Assembly: GCA_026745465.1 (NCBI GenBank)
Contig: JACYXH010000826.1
Location: 38,501-102,500 of the forward strand
Reading direction: 5' to 3'
From: Lota lota
Taxonomy: Eukaryota; Chordata; Actinopteri; Gadiformes; Lotidae
DNA length: 64,000 nt
A model generated the notes under the pieces. The model did no database searches. It worked only from the letters and a program-made list of their open reading frames with translations, and was not told where the DNA came from. The stretch's first letter is position 1. The number at the start of each line of letters is the position of its first letter. The position numbers were made by a program, and so were the translations under genes. Of the stretch, positions 9,649-22,600 are shown one piece after another.

Positions 9649-9814
9649 GTAGTATATTGGGAATACTAATTAGTAACTGGACGGTCACAGACTTTGCTCA
9701 TTACTCTTTATTGAATGACCATGCATCAACTTCTGACTCCGGGGAGAGAGCGGTCAGTTCCTGTGCCCAACAATGGCACTACTGCCCCTAATGGTCATAT
9801 CCCACTCTACAACA
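9649..9814 (-). repeat. Ty3/gypsy 5' LTR (short, 166 bp)
   Basis: On the minus strand this starts TGTTGTAGAG and ends ATATACTACA, with an AATAAAGAG polyadenylation-type motif inside and a candidate primer-binding site directly after it. At its outer edge the GT satellite begins abruptly at 9,815, so the element most likely inserted in, or next to, the satellite. The matching LTR is outside the window, so the ends rest on TG...CA and context only. Confidence 0.6.
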
Positions 9815-11474
9815 GTGGTTATGATGATCGGTGTGACGTTGTGGTGATCGGTAGGGCGTGGTGGTGATGATGATCGGTGTGGCGTTGTGGTGATCATTGT
9901 GTTGGTGTGGTTATGATGATCGGTGTGGCATTGTGGTGATGATGATCAATGTTGCGTTGTGTTGATCTGTGTAGTGTTTTGGTGATGATGATCGGTGTAA
10001 CGTTGTGGTGATTGGTGTGGCGTTGTGGTGATCGATGTGGTGATTATGATCAGTGTGGTATTGTGGTTATGATGATCAGTGTGACATTGTGGTGATCGGT
10101 GTGGCGTGGTGGTGATGATCGGTGTGGCGTTGTGGTGATCATTGTGTTGGTGTGGTGATAATGATCGGTGTGGCATTGTGGTGAACATGATTGCTGTGTC
10201 GTTGTGGTGATCGCTCTGGCGGTGTAGTGATCCGTGTGGCGTTGTGGTTATGATGATCGGTGTGGCGTTGTGGTGATCGGTGTGGCGTTGTGGTGATTGC
10301 TGTGGCAGTGTTGGGATGATGATCGGTGTGGCGTTGTGGTGATGATGATCAGTGTGTCGTTGCGGTGATCCGTGTGGCGGTGTAGTGATCGGTGTGGCGT
10401 TGTGGTTATGATGATCAGTGTTACGTTGTGGTGATCGTAGTGGCATTGTGGTGATGATGATCGTTGTGGTGATCGTTGTGGTGGTGTGTCGATTGGTGTG
10501 GCATTGTGGTTATGATGATCGGTGTGGCGTTCTGGTGATCGGTGTGGCGTTCTGGTGATGATGATCGTTGTAGCGTTGTGGTTATCGGTGTGGCGTTGTG
10601 GTTTTGATGATCAGTGTGGCGTTGTGATTGCTGTGGCGTTGTGGTGATTGGTGTGGTGGTGTAGTGATGATGATCGGTTTGGCGTTGTGGTTATGATGAT
10701 CGTGTGTCGTTGTGGTGATCGGTGTGGCGGTGTAGTGATCGGTGTGGCGTTGTGGTTATGATGATCAGTGTTACGTTGTGGTGATCGTAGTGGCATTGTG
10801 GTGATGATGATCGTTGTGGCATTGTGGTGATCGGTGTGGCAGTGTGGTGATCGGTGTGGCGTTGTGGTTATGATGAATGGTGTGGTGATCGGTGTGGCGT
10901 TCTGGTGATGATGATCATTGTGGCGTTGTGGTGATTGGTGTAGCATTGTGGTGATCGGTGTGGCGTTGTGGTTATGATGATCAATGTTGCGTTGTGGTTA
11001 TATGTGCAGTGATTTGGTGATGATGATCGGTGTGACGTTGTGGTGATCGGTGTGGCGTTGTGGTTATCGGTGTTGTGATTAAGATCAGTGTGGCATTGTG
11101 GTTATGATGATCGGTGTGACGTTGTGGTGATCGGTGTGGCGTGGTGGTGATGATGATCGTTGTGGTGATCATTGTGTTGGTGTGGTTATGATGATCGTTG
11201 TGGCATTGTGGTGATGATGATTGCTGTGTCGTTGTGGTGATCGCTGTGGCGGTGTAGTGATCCGTGTGGCATTGTGGTTATGATGATCGGTGTTACGTTG
11301 TGTTAAATTGTGTGGCATTGTTGTGATGATGATCGTTGTGGCTGTGTGGTGATTGTTGTGGTTATGATGATCAGTGTTACGTTGTGGCATTGTGGTGATG
11401 ATGATCGGTGTGGCGTTGTGGTTATGATGATTGGTTTGGCGTTGTGATCGGTGTAGAGTTGTGGTGATTGGTGT

Positions 11475-14400
11475 GGCGGTGTGTTGATGATGACCGGTGT
11501 GGCGTTGTGGTGATCGGTGTGGCGGTGTAGTGATCGGTGTGGCGTTGTGGTTATGATGATCAGTCTTACGTTGTAGTGATCATAGTGGCATTGTGGTGAT
11601 AATGATCGTTGTGGCATTGTAGTGATCGGTGTGGCGTTGTGGTTATGATGATCGGTGTGACGTTGTGGTGATCGGTGTGGCATTGTGTTGATCGGTGTAG
11701 TGATTATGATCAGTGTGGCGGTGTGGTCATGATGATTGGTGTGGCGTTGTGGTGATAATGATCGTTGTGCTGATTGGTGTGGCATTTTGGTTACGATGAT
11801 CGGTGTGGCGTTGTGGTGATCGGTGTGGCGTTGTGGGGATGATGATTGGTGTGGCGTTGTGGTGATGATGATTGGTGTGGCGTTGTGGTGATCGGTGTAG
11901 CGTTGTGGTGATTGGTGTGGCGGTGTGGTGATTATGATCGGTGAGTCGTTGTGGTGATCGGTGTGGCGGTGTAGTGATCGGTGTGGCGTTGTGGTTATGA
12001 TGATCAGTCTTACGTTGTAGTGAGCATAGTGGCATTGTGGTGATAATGATCGTTGTGGCATTGTAGTGATCGGTGTGGCGTTGTGGTTATGATGATCGGT
12101 GTGACGTTGTGGTGATCGGTGTGGCATTGTGTTGATCGGTGTAGTGATTATGATCAGTGTGGCGGTGTGGTCATGATGATCGGTGTGGCGCTGTGGTGAT
12201 AATGATCGTTGTGGTGATTGGTGTGGCATTTTGGTTATGATGATCGGTGTGGCGTTGTGGTGATCGGTGTGGTGTTGTGGGGATGATGACCGTTGTGGTG
12301 ATCGGTGTGGCATTGTGGTGATCGGTGTGGCGTTGTGGTTTTGATGATCAATGTTGCGTTGTGGTTATCTGTGTAGTGTTTTGGTGATGATTATCGATGT
12401 AACGTTGTGGTAATCGTTTTAGCGTTGTGGTGATCGGTGTGGCGGTGTGGTGATCGGTGTGGCGTTCTGGTGATGATGATTGGTGTGGCGTTGTGGTGAT
12501 GATGATAAGTGTGTCGTTGTGGTGATCGGTGTGGTGGTGTAGTGATGATGATCGGTTTGGCGTTGTGGTTATGATGATCGTGTATCGTTGTGGTGATCGG
12601 TGTGTCGGTGTAGTGATCGGTGTGGCGTTGTGGTTATGATGATCAGTGTTACGTTGTGGTGATCGTAGTGGCATTGTGGTGATGATGATCGTTGTGGCAT
12701 TGTGGTGATCGGTGTGGCAGTGTGGTGATCGGTGTGGCGTTGTGGTTATGATGAATGGTGTGGTGATCGGTGTGGCGTTATGGTGATGATGATCGTTGTG
12801 GCGTTGTGATGATTGGTGTAGCATTGTGGTGATCGGTGTGGCGTTGTGGTTATGATGATCAATGTTGCGTTGTGGTTATCTGTGAAGTGATTTGGTGATG
12901 ATGATCGGTGTGACATTGTGGTGATCGGTGTGGCGTTGTGGTGATCGGTGTTGTGATTAAGATCAGTGTGGCATTGTGGTTATGATGATCGGTGTGAAGT
13001 TGTGATCGGTGTGGCGTGGTGGTGATGATGATCGTTGTGGTGATCATTGTGTTGGTGTGGTTATGATGATCGTTGTGGCATTGTGGTGATGATGATTGCT
13101 GTGTCGTTGTGGTGATCGCTGTGGCGTTGTGGTTATGATGATCGGTGTTACGTTGTGTTAATTGGTGTGGCATTGTTGTGATGATGATCGTTGTGGTGAT
13201 CGGTGTGGCTGTGTGGTGATTGTTGTGGCGTTGTGGTTATGATGATCAGTGTCACGTTGTGGCATTGTGGTGATGATGATCGGTTAGGCGGTGTGTTGAT
13301 GATGACCGGTGTGGCGTTGTGGTGATCGGTGTGGCGGTGTAGTGATCGGTGTGGCGTTGTGGTTATGATGATCAGTCTTACGTTGTAGTGATCATAGTGG
13401 CATTGTGGTGATAATGATCGTTGTGGCATTGTAGTGATCGGTGTGGCGTTGTGGTTATGATGATCGGTGTGACGTTGTGGTGATCGGTGTGGCATTGTGT
13501 TGATCGGTGTAGTGATTATGATCAGTGTGGCGGTGTGGTCATGATGATTGGTGTGGCGTTGTGGTGATAATGATCGTTGTGCTGATTGGTGTGGCATTTT
13601 GGTTACGATGATCGGTGTGGCGTTGTGGTGATCGGTGTGGCGTTGTGGGGATGATGATTGGTGTGGCGTTGTGGTGATGATGATTGGTGTGGCGTTGTGG
13701 TGATCGGTGTAGCGTTGTGGTGATTGGTGTGGCGGTGTGGTGATTATGATCGGTGAGTCGTTGTGGTGATCGGTGTGGCGGTGTAGTGATCGGTGTGGCG
13801 TTGTGGTTATGATGATCAGTCTTACGTTGTAGTGAGCATAGTGGCATTGTGGTGATAATGATCGTTGTGGCATTGTAGTGATCGGTGTGGCGTTGTGGTT
13901 ATGATGATCGGTGTGACGTTGTGGTGATCGGTGTGGCATTGTGTTGATCGGTGTAGTGATTATGATCAGTGTGGCGGTGTGGTCATGATGATCGGTGTGG
14001 CGCTGTGGTGATAATGATCGTTGTGGTGATTGGTGTGGCATTTTGGTTATGATGATCGGTGTGGCGTTGTGGTGATCGGTGTGGTGTTGTGGGGATGATG
14101 ACCGTTGTGGTGATCGGTGTGGCATTGTGGTGATCGGTGTGGCGTTGTGGTTTTGATGATCAATGTTGCGTTGTGGTTATCTGTGTAGTGTTTTGGTGAT
14201 GATTATCGATGTAACGTTGTGGTAATCGTTTTAGCGTTGTGGTGATCGGTGTGGCGGTGTGGTGATCGGTGTGGCGTTCTGGTGATGATGATTGGTGTGG
14301 CGTTGTGGTTATGATGATAAGTGTGTCGTTGTGGTGATCGGTGTGGTGGTGTAGTGATGATGATCGGTTTGGCGTTGTGGTTATGATGATCGTGTATCGT

Positions 14401-16050
14401 TGTGGTGATCGGTGTGTCGGTGTAGTGATCGGTGTGGCGTTGTGGTTATGATGATCAGTGTTACGTTGTGGTGATCGTAGTGGCATTGTGGTGATGATGA
14501 TCGTTGTGGCATTGTGGTGATCGGTGTGGCAGTGTGGTGATCGGTGTGGCGTTGTGGTTATGATGAATGGTGTGGTGATCGGTGTGGCGTTCTGGTGATG
14601 ATGATCGTTGTGGCGTTGTGATGATTGGTGTAGCATTGTGGTGATCGGTGTGGCGTTGTGGTTATGATGATCAATGTTGCGTTGTGGTTATCTGTGAAGT
14701 GATTTGGTGATGATGATCGGTGTGACATTGTGGTGATCGGTGTGGCGTTGTGGTGATCGGTGTTGTGATTAAGATCAGTGTGGCATTGTGGTTATGATGA
14801 TCGGTGTGAAGTTGTGATCGGTGTGGCGTGGTGGTGATGATGATCGTTGTGGTGATCATTGTGTTGGTGTGGTTATGATGATCGTTGTGGCATTGTGGTG
14901 ATGATGATTGCTGTGTCGTTGTGGTGATCGCTGTGGCGTTGTGGTTATGATGATCGGTGTTACGTTGTGTTAATTGGTGTGGCATTGTTGTGATGATGAT
15001 CGTTGTGGTGATCGGTGTGGCTGTGTGGTGATTGTTGTGGCGTTGTGGTTATGATGATCAGTGTCACGTTGTGGCATTGTGGTGATGATGATCGGTGTGG
15101 CGTTGTGGTTATGATGATTGGTTTGGCGTTGTGATCGGTGTAGAGTTGTGGTGATTGATGTGGCGGTGTGTTGATGATGACCGGTGTGGCGTTGTGGTGA
15201 TTGGTGTGGCGGTGTAGTGATCGGTGTGGCGTTGTGGTTATGATGATCAGTCTTACGTTGTAGTGATCATAGTGGCATTGTGGTGATAATGATCGTTGTG
15301 GCATTGTAGTGATCGGTGTGGCGTTGTGGTTATGATGATCGGTGTGACGTTGTGGTGATCGGTGTAGTGATTATGATCAGTGTGGCGGTGTGGTCATGAT
15401 GATTGGTGTGGCGTTGTGGTGATAATGATCGTTGTGCTGATTGGTGTGGCATTTTGGTTACGATGATCGGTGTGGCGTTGTGGTGATCGGTGTGGCGTTG
15501 TGTTGATGATGATTGGTGTGGCGTTGTGGTGATCGGTGTAGCGTTGTGGTGATTGGTGTGGTGGTGTGGTGATTATGATCGGTGAGTCGTTGTGATCGGT
15601 GTGGCGGTGTAGTGATCGGTTTGGCGTTGTGGTTATGATGATCAGTCTTACGTTGTAGTGATCATAGTGGCATTGTGGTGATAATGATCGTTGTGGCATT
15701 GTAGTGATCGGTGTGGCGTTGTGGTTATGATGATCGGTGTGATGTTGTGGTGATCGGTGTGGCATTGTGTTGATCGGTGTAGTGATTATGATCAGTGTGG
15801 CGGTGTGGTCATGATGATCGGTGTGGCGCTGTGGTGATAATGATCGTTGTTGTGATTGGTGTGGCATTTTGGTTATGATGATCGGTGTGGCGTTGTGGTG
15901 ATCGGTGTGGTGTTGTGGGGATGATGACCGTTGTGGTGATCGGTGTGGCATTGTGGTGATCGGTGTGGCGTTGTGGTTTTGATGATCAATGTTGCGTTGT
16001 GGTTATCTGTGTAGTGTTTTGGTGATGATTATCGATGTAACGTTGTGGTA
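11475..16050. repeat. Higher-order repeat of about 1.81 kb in the GT satellite
   Basis: A landmark (gcggtgtgttgatgatgacc) recurs at about 11,475, 13,288 and 15,162. Other landmarks, such as the gtttt/gattatcgatgtaacg cluster near 12,360 and 14,172, are 1,812 bp apart. The first two copies are near-identical. The third is offset by about 60 bp because a short segment near 13,285 is missing from copy two, and it is truncated. An earlier, more diverged partial copy lies around 10,600-11,400. Confidence 0.8.
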
Positions 16051-16649
16051 ATCGTTTTAGCGTTGTGGTGATCGGTGTGGTGATCGGTGTGGCGTTCTGG
16101 TGATGATGATTGGTGTGGCATTGTGGTGATGATGATCAGTGTGTCGTTGTGGTGATCGGTATGGTGGTGTAGTGATCGGTGTGGCGTTGTGGTTATAATG
16201 ATCAGTGTTACGTTGTAGTGATCGTAGTGGCATTGGGGTGATGATGATCGTTGTGGCATTGTGGTGATCGGTGTGGCGGTGTGGTGATCGGTGTGGCGTT
16301 GTGCTTACGATAATCGGTGTGGCGTTGTGGTCATCGGTGTGGTGATTGGGGTGGCGTTGTGGTGATTGGTGTGGCAGTGTGGTGATGATGATCGGTGTGG
16401 CGTTGTGGTGATGATGATCGGTGTGTCGTTGTGGTTAATCGGTGTGGCGGTGTAGTGATCGGTGTGGCGTTGTGGTTATGATGATCAGTGTTACGTTGTG
16501 GTGATCGTAGTGGCATTGTGGTGATGATGATCAATGTGGTGATCGGTGTGGCGTTGTGGTTATGATGATCGGTGTGGCATTGTGGTGATCGGTGTGGCGT
16601 TCTGGTGATGATGATCGTTGTAGCGTTGTGGTGATCGGTGTGGCGTTGT

Positions 16650-19600
16650 GGTTTTGATGATCAGTGTAGCGTTGTGGTGATCGGTGTGGCGTTGTGGTGA
16701 TTGGTGTGGCGGTGTGGTGATGATGATCGGTTAGGCGTTGTGGTTATGATGATCGGTGTGTTGTTGTGGTGATCAGTGTGGCGGTGTAGTGATCGGTGTG
16801 GCGTTGTGGTTATGATGATCAGTCTTACGTTGTGGTGATCATAGTGGCATTGTGGTGATAATGATCGTTGTGGCATTGTGGTGATCGGTGAGGTGATCGG
16901 TGTGGCGTTGTGGTTATGATGATCGGTGTGACGTTATGGTGATCGGTGTGGCATTGTGTTGATTGGTGTCGTGATTATGATCAGTGTGGCGGTGTGGTCA
17001 TGATGATCGGTGTGGCGTTGTGGTGATAATGATCGTTGTGGTGATTGGTGTGGCGTTGTGGTTATGATGATCGGTGTGGTGATCGGTGTGGCGTTGTGGC
17101 GATGATGATCGTTGTGGTGATCGGTGTGGCATTTTGGTGATCGGTGTTTCGTTGTGGTTTTGATGATCAATGTTGCGTTGTGGTGATCTGTGTAGTGTTT
17201 TGGTGATGATTATCGGTGTAATGTTGTGGTGATCGGTGTGGCGTTGTGGTGATCGGTGTGGTGATTATGATCAGTGTGGCATTGTGGTTTTGATGATCTG
17301 TGTGGCGTTGTGGTGATCGGTGTGGTGGTGTTGTGATGATGATCGGTGTGGTGATCGGTGTGGCAGTGTGGTGTTTTGGTTTTGATGATCAGTGTGGCGT
17401 TGTGGTGATCGGTGTGGCGTTATGGTGATTGGTGTGGCGTTCTGGAGATGATGATCGGTGTGGCGTTGTGGTGATGATGATCGGTTAGTCGTTGTGGTTA
17501 TCGGTGTGGTGGTGTAGTGATCGGTGTGGCGTTGTGATTATGATGATCAGTGTTACCTTGTGGCGATCGTAGTGGCATTGGGGTGATGATGATCGTTGTG
17601 GCATTGTGGTGATCGGTGTGGCGGTGTGGTGATTGGTGTGGCGTTGTGGTTATGATAATCGGTGCGGAGTTGTGGTGATCGGTGTGGCGTTCTGGTGATG
17701 ATGATCGTTGTGGTGATCGGTGTGGCGTTGTGGTTTTGATGATCAGTGTGTCGTGGTGATCGGTGTAGCGTTTCGGTGATTGGTGTGTCGGTGTGGTGAT
17801 TGGTGATGCGTTGTGGCGTTGTGGTGATTGGTATGGCAGTGTGGTGATGATGATCAGTGTGGCGTTGTGGTGATGATGATCGGTGTGTCGTTGTGGTGAT
17901 CGGTGTGGCGGTGTAGATGTTTTGATGATCAGTGTGGCGTTGTGGTGATCGGTGTGGCGTTGTGGTGATTGGTGTGGCGGTGTGGTGATGATGATCGGTT
18001 AGGCGTTGTGGTGATGATTATCGGTGTGTTGTTGTGGTGATCGGTGTGGCGGTGTAGTGATCGGTGTGGCGTTGTGGTTATGATGATCAGTCTTACGTTG
18101 TGGTGATCATAGTGGCATTGTGGTGATAATGATCGTTGTGGCATTGTGGTGATCGGTGAGGTGATCGGTGTGGCGTTGTGGTTATGATGATCGGTGTGAC
18201 GTTATGGTGATCGGTGTGGCATTGTGTTGATTGGTGTCGTGATTATGATCAGTGTGGCGGTGTGGTCATGATGATCGGTGTGGCGTTGTGGTGATAATGA
18301 TTGTTGTGGTGATTGGTGTGGCGTTGTGGTTATGATGATCTGTGTGGTGATCGGTGTGGCGTTGTGGCGATGATGATCGTTGTGGTGATCGGTGTGGCAT
18401 TTTGGTGATCGGTGTTTCGTTGTGGTTTTGATGATCAATGTTGCGTTGTGGTGATCTGTGTAGTGTTTTGGTGATGATTATCGGTGTAATGTTGTGGTGA
18501 TCGGTGTGGCATTGTGGTGATCGGTGTGGTGATTATGATCAGTGTGGCATTGTGGTTTTGATGATCTGTGTGGCGTTGTGGTGATCGGTGTGGTGGTGTT
18601 GTGATGATGATCGGTGTGGTGATCGGTGTGGCGGTGTGGTGTTTTGGTTTTGATGATCAGTGTGGCGTTGTGGTGATCGGTGTGGCGTTATGGTGATTGG
18701 TGTGGCGTTCTGGAGATGATGATCGGTGTGGCGTTGTGGTGATGATGATCGGTTAGTCGTTGTGGTTATCGGTGTGGTGGTGTAGTGATCGGTGTGGCGT
18801 TGTGATTATGATGATCAGTGTTACCTTGTGGCGATCGTAGTGGCATTGGGGTGATGATGATCGTTGTGGCATTGTGGTGATCGGTGTGGCGGTGTGGTGA
18901 TTGGTGTGGCGTTGTGGTTATGATAATCGGTGCGGAGTTGTGGTGATCGGTGTGGCGTTCTGGTGATGATGATCGTTGTGGTGATCGGTGTGGCGTTGTG
19001 GTTTTGATGATCAGTGTGTCGTGGTGATCGGTGTAGCGTTTCGGTGATTGGTGTGTCGGTGTGGTGATTGGTGATGCGTTGTGGCGTTGTGGTGATTGGT
19101 ATGGCAGTGTGGTGATGATGATCAGTGTGGCGTTGTGGTGATGATGATCGGTGTGTCGTTGTGGTGAACGGTGTGGCGGTGTAGATGTTTTGATGATCAG
19201 TGTGGCTTTGTGGTGATCGGTGTGGCGTTGTGGTGATTGGTGTGGCGGTGTGGTGATGATGATCGGTTAGGCGTTGTGGTGATGATTATCGGTGTGTTGT
19301 TGTGGTGATCGGTGTGGCGGTGTAGTGATCGGTGTGGCGTTGTGGTTATGATGATCAGTCTTACGTTGTGGTGATCATAGTGGCATTGTGGTGATAATGA
19401 TCGTTGTGGCATTGTGGTGATCGGTGAGGTGGTCGGTGTGGCGTTGTGGTTATGATGATCGGTGTGACGTTATGGTGATCGGTGTGGCATTGTGTTGATC
19501 GGTGTAGTGATTATGATCAGTGTGGCGGTGTGGTCATGATGATCGGTGTGGCGTTGTGGTGATAATGATCGTTGTGGTGATTGGTGTGGCGTTGTGGTTA

Positions 19601-22600
19601 TGATGATCGGTGTGGCGTTGTGGTCATCGGTGTGGCGTTGTGGCGATGATGATCGTTGTGGCGTTGTGGTGATCGGTGTGGCATTTTGGTGATCGGTGTG
19701 GCGTTGTGGTTATGATGATCAATGTTGCGTTGTGGTGATCTGTGTAGTGTTTTGGTGATGATTATCGGTGTAACGTTGTGGTGATCGGTGTGGCGTTGTG
19801 GTGATCGGTGTGGTGATTATGATCAGTGTGGCATTGTGGTTTTGATGATCTGTGTGGCGTTGTGGTGATCGGTGTGGTGGTGTTGTGATGATGATCGGTG
19901 TGGTGATCGGTGTGGCGGTGTGATGTTGTGGTTTTGATGATCAGTGTGGCGTTGTGGTGATCGGTGTGGCGTTGTGGTGATTGGTGTGGCGTTCTGGAGA
20001 TGATGATCGGTGTGGCGTTGTGGTGATGATGATCGGTTAGTCGTTGTGGTTATTGGTGTGGTGGTGTAGTGATCGGTGTGGCGTTGTGGTTATGATGATC
20101 AGTGTTACGTTGTGGCGATCGTAGTGGCATTGGGGTGATGATGATCGTTGTGGCATTGTGGTGATCGGTGTGGTGATTGGTGTGGCGTTGTGGTTAGTAT
20201 AATCGGTGCGGAGTTGTGGTGATCGGTGTGGCGTTCTGGTGATGATGATCGTTGTGGTGATCGGTGTGGTGTTGTGATTTTGATGATCAGTGTGTCGTTA
20301 TGGTGATCGGTGTAGCGTGTCGGTGTGGTGATTGGTGATGCGTTGTGGTGATTGGTATGGCAGTGTGGTGATGATGATCAGTGTGGCGTTGTGGAGATGA
20401 TGATCGGTGTGTCGTTGTGATCGGTGTGGCGGTGTAGTGATCGGTGTGGCGTTGTGGTTATGATGATCAGTGTTACGTTGTGGTGATCGTAGTGGCATTG
20501 TGGTGATGATGATCATTGTGCTGATCGGTGTGGCGTTGTGGTTATGATGATCGGTGTGGCATTGTGGTGATCGGTGTGGCGTTCTGGTGATGAAGATCGT
20601 TGTAGCGTTGTGGTGATCGGTGTGGCGTTGTGGTTTTGTTGATCAGTGTGGCGTTGTGGTGATCGGTGTGGCGTTGTGATGATTGGTGTGGCGGTGTGGT
20701 GATGATGATCGTTGAGGCATTGTGGTGATCGATGTGGTGATGTGGTGATCGGTGTGACTTTGTGGTGATGATGATCGGTGTGGTGATTGGTGTAGCATTG
20801 TGGTGATCGTGTGGCGTTGTGGTTATGATGATCAATGTTGTGTTGTGGTGATCTGTGCAGTGTTTTGGTGATGATGATCGGTGTGACGTTGTGGTGATCG
20901 GTGTGGCGTTGTGGTGATCGCTGTGGCGGTGTAGTGATCCGTGTGGTGTTGTGGTTATGATGATCGGTGTTACGTTGTGTTGATCGGTGTGGCATTGTTG
21001 TGATGATGATCGTTGTGGTGATCGGTGTGGCGGTGTGGTGATTGGTGTGTTGTTGTGGTTATGATGATCAGTGTTACGTTGTGGGGATCGTAGTGGCATT
21101 GTGGTGATGATGATCGGTGTGGCATTTTGGTGATCGATGTGGCGGTGTAGTGATCGGTGTGGCGTTGTTGTTATGATGATTGGTGTGGCGTTGTGGTGAT
21201 CGGTGTGGCGTTCTGGTGATGATGATCGTTGTGGTGATCGGTGTGGCGTTGTGGTTTTGATGATCAGTGTGTCGTGGTGATCGGTGTAGCGTTTCGGTGA
21301 TTGGTGTGTCGGTGTGGTGATTGGTGATGCGTTGTGGCGTTGTGGTGATTGGTATGGCAGTGTGGTGATGATGATCAGTGTGGCGTTGTGGTGATGATGA
21401 TCGGTGTGTCGTTGTGGTGATCGGTGTGGCGGTGTAGATGTTTTGATGATCAGTGTGGCGTTGTGGTGATCGGTGTGGCGTTGTGGTGATTGGTGTGGCG
21501 GTGTGGTGATGATGATCGGTTAGGCGTTGTGGTGATGATTATCGGTGTGTTGTTGTGGTGATCGGTGTGGCGGTGTAGTGATCGGTGTGGCGTTGTGGTT
21601 ATGATGATCAGTCTTACGTTGTGGTGATCATAGTGGCATTGTGGTGATAATGATCGTTGTGGCATTGTGGTGATCGGTGAGGTGATCGGTGTGGCGTTGT
21701 GGTTATGATGATCGGTGTGACGTTATGGTGATCGGTGTGGCATTGTGTTGATTGGTGTCGTGATTATGATCAGTGTGGCGGTGTGGTCATGATGATCGGT
21801 GTGGCGTTGTGGTGATAATGATTGTTGTGGTGATTGGTGTGGCGTTGTGGTTATGATGATCTGTGTGGTGATCGGTGTGGCGTTGTGGCGATGATGATCG
21901 TTGTGGTGATCGGTGTGGCATTTTGGTGATCGGTGTTTCGTTGTGGTTTTGATGATCAATGTTGCGTTGTGGTGATCTGTGTAGTGTTTTGGTGATGATT
22001 ATCGGTGTAATGTTGTGGTGATCGGTGTGGCGTTGTGGTGATCGGTGTGGTGATTATGATCAGTGTGGCATTGTGGTTTTGATGATCTGTGTGGCGTTGT
22101 GGTGATCGGTGTGGTGGTGTTGTGATGATGATCGGTGTGGTGATCGGTGTGGCGGTGTGGTGTTTTGGTTTTGATGATTAGTGTGGCGTTGTGGTGATCG
22201 GTGTGGCGTTATGGTGATTGGTGTGGCGTTCTGGAGATGATGATCGGTGTGGCGTTGTGGTGATGATGATCGGTTAGTCGTTGTGGTTATCGGTGTGGTG
22301 GTGTAGTGATCGGTGTGGCGTTGTGATTATGATGATCAGTGTTACCTTGTGGCGATCGTAGTGGCATTGGGGTGATGATGATCGTTGTGGCATTGTGGTG
22401 ATCGGTGTGGCAGTGTGGTGATTGGTGTGGCGTTGTGGTTATGATAATCGGTGCGGAGTTGTGGTGATCGGTGTGGCGTTCTGGTGATGATGATCGTTGT
22501 GGTGATCGGTGTGGCGTTGTGGTTTTGATGATCAGTGTGTCGTGGTGATCGGTGTAGCGTTTCGGTGATTGGTGTGTCGGTGTGGTGATTGGTGATGCGT

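Larger units (their letters stand above)
1..9814 (-). mobile_element. Ty3/gypsy LTR retrotransposon, 5' part and most of pol, split by a BEL/Pao insertion
   Basis: Read on the minus strand, this element runs LTR (9,814-9,649), leader, gag, protease, reverse transcriptase, RNase H and integrase, and leaves the window at position 1 before its second LTR. The order protease-RT-RNase H-integrase is that of Ty3/gypsy (Metaviridae); no chromodomain is seen in the visible integrase tail, which would fit a Mag-like lineage. The coding path is interrupted at 2,231-7,790 by a younger element. Outside that insertion I see one in-frame stop (1,193-1,195) and two frameshifts (about 880-900 and about 313-325), so the copy is inactive but not ancient. 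No envelope gene is visible. Confidence 0.9.

Noticed and set aside
1..9814. Envelope gene, which would make the gypsy element retrovirus-like
   Set aside because: No open frame with a signal peptide and transmembrane segment follows integrase within the window.
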